DNA of 32,018 bases from JBBRLA01 sp038231615 (GTDB taxonomy: Bacteria; Myxococcota_A; Polyangia; Palsa-1104; JAEUJZ01), in NCBI GenBank assembly GCA_038231615.1, contig JBBRLA010000008.1:1-32018 (forward strand). Direction: 5' to 3'. The notes under the pieces are model-generated. The model saw only the letters and a list, made by a program, of their open reading frames with translations. It was not told where the DNA came from and searched no databases. The position numbers were made by a program, and so were the translations under genes. Shown one piece after another: positions 16,058-24,167 of the stretch. How positions within the stretch are numbered: the first letter of the stretch is position 1; the number at the start of each line of letters is the position of its first letter.

Positions 16058-17363
16058 GGTGGAAGCCCCCCTGACCGCCGGGGCTGCCCATTGCAGGGGG
16101 TGCGCCCGTCCCGCTGCCGGGCTGGCGGGCGATCTCCACCACCACCTCCCGGCCTTCCTCAAGCCCGCTGATCAGCTCCGTCTGCATGCCATCGGTAAGC
16201 CCGGTGACCACCGGGACCGGGCGCAGCTGCGCCCCATCCTGAACATAGACCGTCCCCTGGCTGGTGAAGACGCCGCCCTTGGGGTCCCGGGCCTCGGCGG
16301 CCGTCTCCTCGTGCGTCTTCTTCTGATTGCGACTCCGGCCCCCGTCCTTTTGGGCCCCTCGCTCGCCCTTCTTGTCGCCCTTGTCGCCCCGGCCCTTGAT
16401 CAGGTCCATCGGCGGCTTGAAGCGCAGCGCGGCGTTGGGCACCAGCAGCACCGCCTGACGGTGGCCGACGTCGATGCGCACGTTGGCGGTCATGCCCGGA
16501 CGCAGGAGCAGCGCGGCGTTGTTCACGTCCAGCACCACCACGTAGGTCACCACGTTCTGCACCGTCTGCGGCGCGTTGCGCACCTGCGACACCGTGGCGG
16601 TGAAGTGCTGGCCGCGAAAAGCATCGACGGTGAACTGCGCCGTCTGCCCGACCAGCACCATGCCGATGTCGGCCTCGTCCACGTTGGCCAGCACCTGCAT
16701 CTTGGTCAAATCCCCGGCGATGCTGAACAGGTTGGGCGCCTGGAACGCCGCCGCCACCGCCTGCCCCAGCTCGACGCTGCGGGCGATCACCACCCCATCC
16801 ACCGGCGACAGGATCACCGAGTTTTTCAGGTTCAGCTCGGAAGTCTTCAGCGCCGCCCGCGCCTGCTCGACCTGGGCCAGCGCCGCTTTCACCCCCGCCT
16901 CCGACCCGTTGCGGTTGGAAACGGCGGTGTCCTTGTCCGATTCGGCGACATAGTGGTCTTTGGCCAGCGCCTCGGAGCGGCCGGCGATGAGGGTGGTGTT
17001 CGAAAGGTCCGCCCGGGCCTTGGCCACGTTCGCCAGCGCCGAGGACAGGTTGGCCCGCTGCTGCTCCACCTGCGCCTGGAAGATCGACGGGTCCAGTTCC
17101 AGCAGGACCTGCCCTTGCTTCACCGGGTCATTGAAGTCCGCGTGAAGCTTCCACACAATCCCCGAGACCTGCGATCCCACCGGCGAGAGCACCTTGGGAT
17201 TCAGCGAGCCGGTGGCATTGACCAGTTGGGTCAGGTCCCCCCGGGCGACCTTTTGCAGGGTGAACCGCGGCGGCGGCGGCTTGCGCGTCTGCCAGTAGGC
17301 CACCCCACCGCCCAAAACGGCGAGGACCACAGCGCAAAGGAGAATCTTACTCCACGTCTTCAT
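16044..17363 (-). CDS. MacA-like periplasmic adaptor (HlyD/RND family)
   Basis: A 439-residue membrane fusion protein. An N-terminal helix (about 7-24) anchors it. The lipoyl half-motifs flank a coiled-coil hairpin (SGIVWKLHADFNDPVKQGQVLLELD, then about 115-195, then NSVILSPVDGVVIARSVELGQ). A beta-barrel and membrane-proximal domain follow. Residues 323-362 are a Lys/Gly/Arg-rich insert not expected in the family, placed in the membrane-proximal part. The C-terminus is Gly-rich. The ATG follows the TolC-like stop by one base, and the 3' end overlaps the ATPase gene, so this is one operon. Confidence 0.92.
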   Translation of the reverse strand: MKTWSKILLCAVVLAVLGGGVAYWQTRKPPPPRFTLQKVARGDLTQLVNATGSLNPKVLSPVGSQVSGIVWKLHADFNDPVKQGQVLLELDPSIFQAQVEQQRANLSSALANVAKARADLSNTTLIAGRSEALAKDHYVAESDKDTAVSNRNGSEAGVKAALAQVEQARAALKTSELNLKNSVILSPVDGVVIARSVELGQAVAAAFQAPNLFSIAGDLTKMQVLANVDEADIGMVLVGQTAQFTVDAFRGQHFTATVSQVRNAPQTVQNVVTYVVVLDVNNAALLLRPGMTANVRIDVGHRQAVLLVPNAALRFKPPMDLIKGRGDKGDKKGERGAQKDGGRSRNQKKTHEETAAEARDPKGGVFTSQGTVYVQDGAQLRPVPVVTGLTDGMQTELISGLEEGREVVVEIARQPGSGTGAPPAMGSPGGQGGFHRGGI

Positions 17364-17364
17364 G

Positions 17365-18891
17365 CTACTTCTGCCTTCCGCCCGGTTCCGGTTCTACCAG
17401 CTCGCCGAGTTGCTGCAAGAGCCCCGCCCGGGAAGAAGCCAGCGCATATTCCGCCTGGATGCGCTGCGAGCGCGCCGTGGTCAGAGCGAGCTGCGCGTCC
17501 CCCAGCTCGATGATGTTGCCCACTCCATTCTCGTAGCGCCCGGTGGCCGCGTGAAGCTGTAGCTCGGCCTGGGCCTGTACCACCTCGGCGGATTGAAGCG
17601 CCTCCCGGGCGTTCTGGACCATCATCAACGCCTGCAGGAGCCCGCTGCGCACCTGTTGCCGCAGTCCCTCCAGGCTGGCCTGGGCCACCTGCACCAGGGC
17701 CTGTTTCTCCTTCACCGCATACGGGGTCTGCAAACCGTCGAAGAATTGCCAGGTGAAGGCCAGCGTGCCGGAGGCCGAGAGCAAGGGCTGCCCGCTGGTG
17801 GCCGGGTTGGCCGTCGTGACCCCGCCGCCGCCGCCGCCCAGCAACACCGCGCCATACTGCCCCGAGGTCCCCAGCGAACCGGTAAGGTTGATCTGGGGAT
17901 AATAGTTGGCCCGGGCGATGCGCACCGCCTGCTCCACCACCGTCACCCGGTCCCGCTGTGCCTGGTAGTCGGGCCGACGCTTGAGCACGGTGTCCAGCAG
18001 ATCGTCCACCGTGCGCCCCTCCATCGGCAGCGCCGCCCGCTCGACCGGCACCAGCTTGCGGGAAAGCCACGCCGGGTCGGTCACCCCGAGGACCAGCAGA
18101 AGCTGGGCGCGGGCGATCTGAATCCCGTTCTGCGCCTGCACCCGTTGCAATTGGGCCTGGGCCTTCCCGGTGCGCGCGGTCAGTACGTCGATCTCCGCGT
18201 GGGTGCCGATGTGAAAGAAGCCCTCCGCCTGCAGCAGCTTCTGTTGCTGCTGCTTGAGGTTCTGAGTGGCCACCTCGTAGAGTTCGTCGGCTTGCAGGGC
18301 GTTGAAGTAGCCGGTCATCGCCGAAAGGGCGATCTGCTGTCGCGCCGCCTCGCGATCGCCGCCGGTCGCCCGGGCCGCCGCTCGGGCCTGGCCGATGGCG
18401 CCGTTGGTGCGCCCGAAGTCGTTGAGCTGCTGCTGGAGCAGGAGCTGTCCATTGTAGGACAGGTTGGTCCGTCCCGGCACCGGGCAGTTCGGCGCGCAGT
18501 TCACGTCCGAAGGGTCCCCCAGGCCGACCTGATACGTGTAGCTGCTGCTCCCTCTGGCGCTGAGGGTGAGCTGCGGCAGCCAGGCGGCGCGGGCCTCCCC
18601 GACCCGGGCCACCGCCGCCTGCTGGTTGCCGACGGCGATGAGGACCTGGGGGCTCTGCCGCAGCGCCGTACGCACCGCCTCTTCCAGGGTAAGGGGCTCC
18701 CGACCGGCCTGGTCGGCAATCGCCGACGCGGGGGCGCCGGAGCGGACCTCAGCGGCCTTGGCTGCCCCAGCCGGGGTCGACTGGGCCCACCCCTGTACGG
18801 GGAGCAGGATGGCCCCAAGGGGACCGATCAGACCGAACAAGAAGGCGGGACGGATAAAACGATGGCGACAGCCGATCAGCAAGACAGGCAC
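17365..18891 (-). CDS. TolC-family outer-membrane efflux protein
   Basis: A 508-residue outer-membrane channel component, first gene of the exporter operon. The signal peptide ends near VQGWAQS. Two OEP repeats follow, with LTLEEAVRTALRQSPQVLIA and, in the second, ALPMEGRTVDDLLDTVLKRRPDYQAQRDRV, and the C-terminal helix has GVGNIIELGDAQLALTTARSQRIQAEYALA. Two starts are possible: TTG 18915 and GTG 18891. A good promoter has its -10 at 18915-18920, so the TTG would lie inside the promoter; I therefore prefer the GTG, although no ribosome-binding site is clear. Confidence 0.92.
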   Translation of the reverse strand: MPVLLIGCRHRFIRPAFLFGLIGPLGAILLPVQGWAQSTPAGAAKAAEVRSGAPASAIADQAGREPLTLEEAVRTALRQSPQVLIAVGNQQAAVARVGEARAAWLPQLTLSARGSSSYTYQVGLGDPSDVNCAPNCPVPGRTNLSYNGQLLLQQQLNDFGRTNGAIGQARAAARATGGDREAARQQIALSAMTGYFNALQADELYEVATQNLKQQQQKLLQAEGFFHIGTHAEIDVLTARTGKAQAQLQRVQAQNGIQIARAQLLLVLGVTDPAWLSRKLVPVERAALPMEGRTVDDLLDTVLKRRPDYQAQRDRVTVVEQAVRIARANYYPQINLTGSLGTSGQYGAVLLGGGGGGVTTANPATSGQPLLSASGTLAFTWQFFDGLQTPYAVKEKQALVQVAQASLEGLRQQVRSGLLQALMMVQNAREALQSAEVVQAQAELQLHAATGRYENGVGNIIELGDAQLALTTARSQRIQAEYALASSRAGLLQQLGELVEPEPGGRQK

Positions 18892-18914
18892 GCGGTGAGG
18901 TAAGACAAGACTCA

Positions 18915-18942
18915 AGTATAGGCATTTGTCGGCCCTTGTCAG
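18915..18942 (-). promoter_or_regulatory. Promoter of the tripartite exporter operon
   Basis: On the minus strand CTGACA (-35, 5 of 6 consensus) and TATACT (-10, 5 of 6) are 16 bases apart. The start of transcription would fall near 18908, leaving a leader of under 20 bases before GTG 18891. Confidence 0.6.
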
Positions 18943-18975
18943 GCCGTATCTCCTTCTACCCGGTTTCGGCTGCGC

Positions 18976-19728
18976 TCACTTGCGCGGGGCGATGCCGGCG
19001 GCGCGTCCCTGTGAGAAGCTGGGGTCGGTCCCGTTCGCCGCTCCGTCCGAGTAAAGGGCGCTCGACTCCCGTGGCAGCGACCCGAGCTTGCCGCCAAAGC
19101 CCACCACCAGCGGGCTGCGCCCGTAGCTGCCGATGGTCGCCACGTAGCACGTCAGGATGTTCGCCAGCACCACCGCCTGGTCCGCCGCCGGCATCGCCCA
19201 CAGTGCATCCCGTCCGTTGGCCGTCGCCGTGTTCGGCTCGTCCGTGCCGGACATCTTCAGCGGCCCGTGCAGCCGGTCGCCGTCCTGCTGCATGTCGAAG
19301 AAGCGGAAGCCCACGCTGCCGATGATCTGATTGGACCGCAGGTGCACATCCACCGCGTAGTTGGCCAGCGACCCGGTGATGCGCCGCTCGCCCCCGCCGT
19401 CGCGCACCTGAAGCTGCGTCGACGACGTGTTGTCGATGAACCCCACCATCTGTATATGGTCGCCCTCGTGCTGCACCTCGTAGTCCACGTCCATGCCGCA
19501 GACCTGCCCCGTGATCTTCCCCCCGTAAGAACGCAGGCCGCTTGACGGTCCCCCCGGCTGGGGGTGTGCGCCGGTGTGGCGCAGCGAATAGGGCTGCCCC
19601 TGGAACTCCCGGGTCGGCCGCGGCAACTCCACCCCGTTCACCACCGCCGTGGTTGGCAGGCTCGCACATCCAGCGCCGAGCACCGCCACGGGCAGCCAAA
19701 AGCCGATGCACTGGGTCCACGTTCGCAT
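18976..19728 (-). CDS. Lipoprotein of unknown function
   Basis: A 250-residue predicted lipoprotein. GGGAGG lies six bases before ATG 19728, and the signal peptide ends in the lipobox LGAGC (Cys21). The middle part (about 65-165) is rich in beta-strand-like alternation (DVDYEVQHEGDHIQMVGFID, GGERRITGSLANYAVDVHL). A helical region around 195-215 (AADQAVVLANILTCYVATIG) follows. I do not recognise a domain. It is upstream of the exporter operon on the same strand but separated from it by a strong promoter, so it is probably independent. Confidence 0.75.
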   Translation of the reverse strand: MRTWTQCIGFWLPVAVLGAGCASLPTTAVVNGVELPRPTREFQGQPYSLRHTGAHPQPGGPSSGLRSYGGKITGQVCGMDVDYEVQHEGDHIQMVGFIDNTSSTQLQVRDGGGERRITGSLANYAVDVHLRSNQIIGSVGFRFFDMQQDGDRLHGPLKMSGTDEPNTATANGRDALWAMPAADQAVVLANILTCYVATIGSYGRSPLVVGFGGKLGSLPRESSALYSDGAANGTDPSFSQGRAAGIAPRK

Positions 19729-19752
19729 GGGAACCTCCCTTGGGCATATGGG

Positions 19753-19779
19753 TTGATACATGCCGGCAGGATAGGTCAA
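19753..19779 (-). promoter_or_regulatory. Weak promoter candidate for the lipoprotein gene
   Basis: TTGACC and TATCAA occur on the minus strand 25-50 bases before the ATG. Their 15-base spacing is shorter than optimal, so this is a tentative call. Confidence 0.3.
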
Positions 19780-19836
19780 TCCTGCGCCCGGTGTGGGGAA
19801 ATAACCGGGTGAATGAGGGCCGATCCGGGCGACCCG

Positions 19837-20532
19837 CTACTCGGTCTCCACCAGACTGCCCAGTCCGGTGGACTCGGGATCGCTGAGCAACGCCGTGCGC
19901 TCTTCCATCTCTTCCAGGCGTCGCACCAGTTCCTTCAGACGCCGCACTCCGCCCGCGTCCCGGCAGCGAAACTCGACGCCGAAACCGTCTTCCCCGGGCA
20001 CCTGCCGAGACCAGGCCACCCTGCCGGCGATCTCGATGGAGCGCACGCTCCCGGGGGGGATCACGTCGAGTACGATGTCCGCCCCAGGTGGCAGCCGCTC
20101 GGTGGTGCGCACGAAGGCCCCCCCGGGGCCGATGTCCTCGACCTGGCTGTGGTATACTTCTCGCTCCTGCGCCCGGCGCCACTCGGCCTGAAGCGTCACC
20201 GGCAGCCGACGGTGCCGCCGGGTCACCACGTCCCGGCCCTGCCCCTTGGCCACGCCGATCAGGAAGTCCCGGCGGCGCCCCTCGGTGGGTTGGAACTCGA
20301 TGCCCAGCCCGGCGCGGATTTTGGTGCGGTGCTTGCCGCCGCGGCACCAGGCGACCTGGCCGCGGATCATCAGCTTGTTGCACAACGTGGGGAAGCGTAC
20401 CTCGACGACCACCTGCTCCCCCACCGGCAACACCTCGCGGGTGGGAAAGAACACCCCCCCGGTGGCGAAGGCCGGCTGGTAGTGGCGCAAGAACTCCTCA
20501 CCCGTACGATATCGTGCACGCAAGACTCGCAT
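19837..20532 (-). CDS. Tandem PilZ-domain protein
   Basis: A 231-residue soluble protein with two PilZ-like domains. The first (about 1-90) has PAFATGGVFFPT and GEQVVVEVRFP but no RxxxR motif, so it is unlikely to bind c-di-GMP. The second (about 100-200) has RRHRR followed by VEDIGPGGAFVRT, close to the RxxxR and (D/N)xSxxG c-di-GMP motif but with Gly in the Ser position. Both resemble the PilZ variant expanded in myxobacteria. A Glu/Arg-rich helix ends the protein. GAGGT lies before the ATG and a good promoter is present. The likely role is regulation of motility or envelope functions, inferred from family only. Confidence 0.85.
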   Translation of the reverse strand: MRVLRARYRTGEEFLRHYQPAFATGGVFFPTREVLPVGEQVVVEVRFPTLCNKLMIRGQVAWCRGGKHRTKIRAGLGIEFQPTEGRRRDFLIGVAKGQGRDVVTRRHRRLPVTLQAEWRRAQEREVYHSQVEDIGPGGAFVRTTERLPPGADIVLDVIPPGSVRSIEIAGRVAWSRQVPGEDGFGVEFRCRDAGGVRRLKELVRRLEEMEERTALLSDPESTGLGSLVETE

Positions 20533-20560
20533 GCGACCTCACAGAAACGATTGTCTGAGA

Positions 20561-20589
20561 AGGATACCTGTTCCAGCCCCTCGCGGCAA
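20561..20589 (-). promoter_or_regulatory. Sigma70-type promoter of the PilZ gene
   Basis: TTGCCG and TATCCT (each 4 of 6 consensus) are separated by exactly 17 bases on the minus strand, with a predicted leader of about 20 bases to the PilZ ATG. Confidence 0.5.
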
Positions 20590-20659
20590 GAATTTGTAGT
20601 TATGAATCGGTAAGGGGCCGCACCGTCTTCTCGATTTGAAATCCGCCTAACTGCGCTCG

Positions 20660-21391
20660 CTATTCGAAGACCAGGCGGCTGTAGCGCTCGGCCCAGCTCT
20701 CGCCCATGATGCGGGACAGGGGGCCCTTGCGTGGGCCATTGTCATGAAAGGCCTGGAAGAAGGCCATCTGCGGTTCGGTGGAACGCCCGGGAGCGGCCTG
20801 GTCCAGCTCGTCGAGGTAACACTGGAGGGCCTGGGTCAGGGCGGCAAAGCCCTGATCGACCACCCGAGGGTGCAGCTTGGCATGAAGCCCCCGCCCGGAA
20901 CCCAGGCGGGCGGCCCACACCGGGCCGGCGCTGGACCCCAGGTGGCGAAAGGTCGGGGCCATCGGCAAAAGCGCGTTGCGGGTCTGCCAGTCTCTGCCGT
21001 AGACGTCGGCGTTCACCGAGACCCGGGTCGGCAGGGCCATCAGGTCGGCGGCGAACACCGGGACGTCCAGGTCGGGCACCGGGATGACCACCAGGGCCAG
21101 CCCCTCGATGATCGGTGGCATCGAGATATGCGAAAGGACGATCTTGCGCAGGCGGGCGGCCCGGAACACCGAGGTTCGCACCCGTCCCCAGTGAAGCGGC
21201 CCCTTGCGGTCCGAAAGGTCCCCATCCACCGGCAGGGGCGAGAGCGAAAGGCGTTCTTCAAGGCGGGCGCGCACGCCGGCCACCATGCCCTCGACCTCGA
21301 CCTCGCGGCGGGCCTTCAGGTCTTCTTCGATCTCTTGCGCCTTCTTTCGGGCCATGGAAAGAAGGCGTTTTCCAGTGCGGACGACATCCAT
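20660..21391 (-). CDS. Ferredoxin-dependent bilin reductase (PcyA/HY2 family) homologue
   Basis: A 243-residue protein (255 if it starts at ATG 21427), about the length of PcyA. Compared with remembered Synechocystis PcyA, two regions align well without gaps of note. LRKIVLSHISM..LALVVIPVPDLDVPVFAADLMALP...VSVNAD (residues 81-129) matches the PcyA core from FRKMHLE to AAIAD, placing Asp129 at the catalytic Asp105 position. The C-terminal FHDNGPRKG...MGESWAERYSRLVFE (215-243) matches QQKNDKTRR...GEAWAERYMSQVLFD. The PcyA residues Glu76 and His88 appear to be replaced (Ser/His region and Val). Such enzymes reduce biliverdin with ferredoxin. No heme oxygenase, phytochrome or bilin-binding globin gene is in the window, so substrate and product are open. 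Confidence 0.75.
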   Translation of the reverse strand: MDVVRTGKRLLSMARKKAQEIEEDLKARREVEVEGMVAGVRARLEERLSLSPLPVDGDLSDRKGPLHWGRVRTSVFRAARLRKIVLSHISMPPIIEGLALVVIPVPDLDVPVFAADLMALPTRVSVNADVYGRDWQTRNALLPMAPTFRHLGSSAGPVWAARLGSGRGLHAKLHPRVVDQGFAALTQALQCYLDELDQAAPGRSTEPQMAFFQAFHDNGPRKGPLSRIMGESWAERYSRLVFE

Positions 21392-21442
21392 GTCGGCAAA
21401 ACTAGCCCGAATCGGGGGCGCTGTCATGTATGCTTTGTCGCC

Positions 21443-22279
21443 GTGACGCCCACCGTGCCTTTCACCATCGCCACCTGGAATGTGAACTCCCTGCGCATGC
21501 GGCAGGTCCGCCTGCTCGCCTGGCTGGCTGAAAAGAAGCCCGACATTCTCTGCTTGCAAGAGCTGAAGATGGAGGACGGCCTTTTCCCCACCCTCGAATT
21601 CCAGGCGGCGGGTTACCACGCGGTGTGCGTCGGGCAGAAGACCTACAATGGGGTGGCCCTCTTGTCCAAGAAGGAGCATGGCGCCCCCGAAGCGGTGCTG
21701 GCCGGCCTGAACGATGGGGACCCCGACACCGAGGCGCGGATCATCGCGGCCACCATCCCCGGGCTCGGCGTGCGGGCGATGTCGGTCTACGTGCCCAATG
21801 GCCAGTCGGTGGAATCGGACAAGTTCGCCTACAAGCTGCGCTGGCTCTCGCGGTTGTCCACCTACCTGACCACCCGCTGCGATCCGGCACAGGGCCTGTT
21901 ATTAGGCGGGGACTTCAACATCGCGCCCGACGATCGGGACGTCTACGACCCGGCGGGCTGGCGCGACACGGTGATCTGCCACCCAGACGCCAGGGCGGCG
22001 CTGGCCCAGGTGATGGGCTTCGGCCTCTCGGACGCCCTGCGGCTTTTGCGGCAGGAGGCGGGCATCTATACCTACTGGGACTACCGGCAACTGGCCTTTC
22101 CCAAGAACCTGGGGCTGCGCATCGACCACGTGCTCTGCTCCACCTCGCTGGCCGGGCGCTGCGTCGAGGCGGTAGTGGATCGCCAGGCGCGCAAGGGGCA
22201 GCAGCCCTCCGATCACGCGCCCTTCCTGGTCACATTCGGCGCCCCGGGCGGGCCCCCGGGCCCAAGCCAAACGCCCTGA
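21443..22279 (+). CDS. xth: Exodeoxyribonuclease III
   Basis: A 278-residue DNA-repair nuclease (AP endonuclease and 3' exonuclease) of the Mg-dependent EEP fold. Motifs run in order: IATWNVNSLRMR, LCLQELKMED (metal Glu), NGVALLSK, YVPNG, GGDFNIAPDDRDVYDP, YTYWDYR, LGLRIDHVLCS and SDHAPFLVTF with the catalytic His. The start is GTG 21443 or GTG 21455; the protein begins only a few residues before IATWNVNS, so either is plausible, and neither has a clear ribosome-binding site. It is divergent from the bilin reductase homologue, with about 50 bases between starts. Confidence 0.95.
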   Translation: MTPTVPFTIATWNVNSLRMRQVRLLAWLAEKKPDILCLQELKMEDGLFPTLEFQAAGYHAVCVGQKTYNGVALLSKKEHGAPEAVLAGLNDGDPDTEARIIAATIPGLGVRAMSVYVPNGQSVESDKFAYKLRWLSRLSTYLTTRCDPAQGLLLGGDFNIAPDDRDVYDPAGWRDTVICHPDARAALAQVMGFGLSDALRLLRQEAGIYTYWDYRQLAFPKNLGLRIDHVLCSTSLAGRCVEAVVDRQARKGQQPSDHAPFLVTFGAPGGPPGPSQTP

Positions 22280-22380
22280 GCGGCAACGAACCCCATGTTT
22301 GCGGGCAGTTGCACGAAGCTCCGCCTGCCTCTTGACGACACGGGATACACTGGTAGCCTACCTTTCTACGCATCATTTGC

Positions 22381-22408
22381 AGGGCCCATCAGGCAGGGCC
22401 CATCAGGC
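22381..22408 (+). repeat. Perfect 14-bp tandem duplication before the sigma factor gene
   Basis: AGGGCCCATCAGGC occurs twice head-to-tail, ending four bases before ATG 22413. Each copy contains the palindrome GGGCCC. It occupies the place where the ribosome-binding site should be. Confidence 0.85.
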
Positions 22409-22412
22409 TTTC

Positions 22413-23096
22413 ATGGCAACCGAGCGTCCCGGCCAGCCAATTCCCCCGCCGGGCAATCACACACAGGGGGATGGATCGAACCCGGGTCGGCCGGGAGACG
22501 ACAGAGAACTGCTCCACCGCCTCAGGCGCGGCGACGAAGCGGCGCTCTCGCAGCTCTACGATCGCTACAGCGGCGTGGTGCTGGCGCTGCTGCTGCGCAT
22601 CGTTGGCAGCCGGGCCGAAGCCGAGGACCTCTTGCAAGAGGTTTTCCTGCAAGTCTGGCGGCGGGCGCCGGAGTACGACCCACAGCGGGCCAGCTTCTCG
22701 ACCTGGATTTTCACCATTGCCCGCAATCGGGCCCTGGACGTGGTGCGATCTCCGCGTCATAAGAATCACATGGCCGAAAGATCCTCCGAGGCGCAAGGCA
22801 CCTCCGGCAGTGGGCCCGGCGCGGCCCGGTCAATCGAGGATACGCTCAAAGCTGCCGAGGAGCAGACCCCGGAAGAGTCGGTGGCGCTGAAGCAGCGGGC
22901 CGTGCTGGTACACCGGGCGCTGAGCGAGCTGACCCTGGTGCAGCGCGAGGCGATGGAGCTGGCCTACTACGGTGGGTTGTCCCACAGCGAGATCGCCACC
23001 CAGACCGGAGAGCCGCTGGGGACGGTGAAGTCGCGGATCAACCAGGCGGCGGCGCGGCTGCGGAGCGCCCTGGCGCAACTCGGTGGGCGGACGTGA
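22413..23096 (+). CDS. ECF-family RNA polymerase sigma factor
   Basis: A 227-residue ECF sigma factor. Region 2 includes ALSQLYDRYSGVVLALLLRI, the -10-recognition helix EAEDLLQEVFLQVWRRAPEYD, and FSTWIFTIARNRALDVVRS. Region 4 has LSELTLVQREAMELAYYGGLSHSEIATQTGEPLGTVKSRI, a helix-turn-helix that reads the -35. The linker between them is long (about 40 residues) and low in complexity. Start ATG 22413 is chosen since the open frame upstream lacks conservation. The stop overlaps the start of the anti-sigma gene (GTGA), the standard coupling for a sigma/anti-sigma pair. It resembles SigK-type factors paired with RskA. Confidence 0.93.
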   Translation: MATERPGQPIPPPGNHTQGDGSNPGRPGDDRELLHRLRRGDEAALSQLYDRYSGVVLALLLRIVGSRAEAEDLLQEVFLQVWRRAPEYDPQRASFSTWIFTIARNRALDVVRSPRHKNHMAERSSEAQGTSGSGPGAARSIEDTLKAAEEQTPEESVALKQRAVLVHRALSELTLVQREAMELAYYGGLSHSEIATQTGEPLGTVKSRINQAAARLRSALAQLGGRT

Positions 23097-24046
23097 CCGC
23101 GTTTTCCGGCAGTTACTGCGATCGCTTCCGGGACCTTTTGCCCCTGCACGCCTTGGGCAGTCCCCTTCACGAAGATGCCGTCGGCCTGCGCGATCACATG
23201 GAGGGGTGTGCCGCGTGTCGCCGGGAGGTGCAGGAGCTACAGGAGGCGCTAGCGCTTCTGCCCTATGCCCTGGACCAGGTGAAGCCGGGGGTTGGGCAAA
23301 AAGAGCGGCTCTTGCGGCAGTTCCGCGACGAGGCGGCCGGTGCGCCACAGGCGACGATCATTCCGATTGCCGGCCGGGTGCGCCCGGCGAGCGGGACGCA
23401 CGGGGGCCACGGTTCGGCTACAGGCGGCGGCATTGGCATCGGAGGCAGCGGCACCATCGGAGACAAGACCGGATCGCGAGGCCGTGGGGCGGGGACGTCT
23501 TGGGCGCTAGCGGCCTCGTTCCTGCTTTTCGTGGGCAGTTCGCTCCTGCTCTTGCGAGAGCACCGGCGCCTGGTGCGGGCCGAGGCGGAGAGCACGGCGC
23601 TGGCGGTGCAGCTACAGGAGGTCAAGGCGTCGGACAGCCAGAAGGACCGGCAGATCAAGGACGTGCAGCAGGAGTTGCAGTTCTTGCACGCGCGGAACAT
23701 CCAGCTCGTGACCCTGCAACCTCCAGGCGGGAGCGTGGAGGAGGCGCAGCAGGCGGTGGGGCACATCCTGTGGGACCGGGACCACCGGGCGTGGCTGTTT
23801 CTGGCCTTTCAGCTTCCGGCGATCCCCGAAGATAAGGACTACCAGCTCTGGTTCCTGGTGAAAGGCCCGGAGGCGGCGCAGCCGGTGTCTGCCGGTCTCG
23901 TGCACACCACCGGCACGGGGGAGGTCTCGGCGGACATCCAGGTGCCGCCGGAGGTGGGCGAGATCACCGCGGCGGCACTGACGCTGGAACCCAAGGGCGG
24001 CAGCGAGAAGCCGACCACCGATCCCCTGCTGGTCGGTCAGATCTGA
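23093..24046 (+). CDS. RskA-type anti-sigma factor
   Basis: A 317-residue membrane anti-sigma factor. The N-terminus (1-75) has the zinc-binding anti-sigma motif HMEGCAAC (HxxxCxxC) expected to hold the adjacent sigma factor. A Gly-rich disordered stretch (about 100-135) leads to one transmembrane helix (SWALAASFLLFVGSSLLLL, about 139-157). Outside the membrane a coiled coil (about 165-205) precedes an RskA-like C-terminal domain with AVGHILWDRDHRAWLFLAFQLPAIPEDKDYQLWFLVKG. GTG 23093 overlaps the sigma stop by four bases. Release probably follows regulated proteolysis, as in known RskA systems. Confidence 0.9.
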   Translation: MTAFSGSYCDRFRDLLPLHALGSPLHEDAVGLRDHMEGCAACRREVQELQEALALLPYALDQVKPGVGQKERLLRQFRDEAAGAPQATIIPIAGRVRPASGTHGGHGSATGGGIGIGGSGTIGDKTGSRGRGAGTSWALAASFLLFVGSSLLLLREHRRLVRAEAESTALAVQLQEVKASDSQKDRQIKDVQQELQFLHARNIQLVTLQPPGGSVEEAQQAVGHILWDRDHRAWLFLAFQLPAIPEDKDYQLWFLVKGPEAAQPVSAGLVHTTGTGEVSADIQVPPEVGEITAAALTLEPKGGSEKPTTDPLLVGQI

Positions 24047-24167
24047 CTTATTTGCCGCACTGTGCGGCTGGGGAGGTCCTCACCTCGCTCTTCTTGCGAA
24101 GAACGGCACTCCGCTTCGCTGCGCGTTATAGAAGAACGGTCATTTGCGTATATAAAGTAGCACGTGG

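Noticed and set aside
20660..21391. A bilin biosynthesis cluster with heme oxygenase or phytochrome
   Set aside because: None of the neighbouring proteins in the window resembles heme oxygenase, phytochrome or a phycobilin-like globin.
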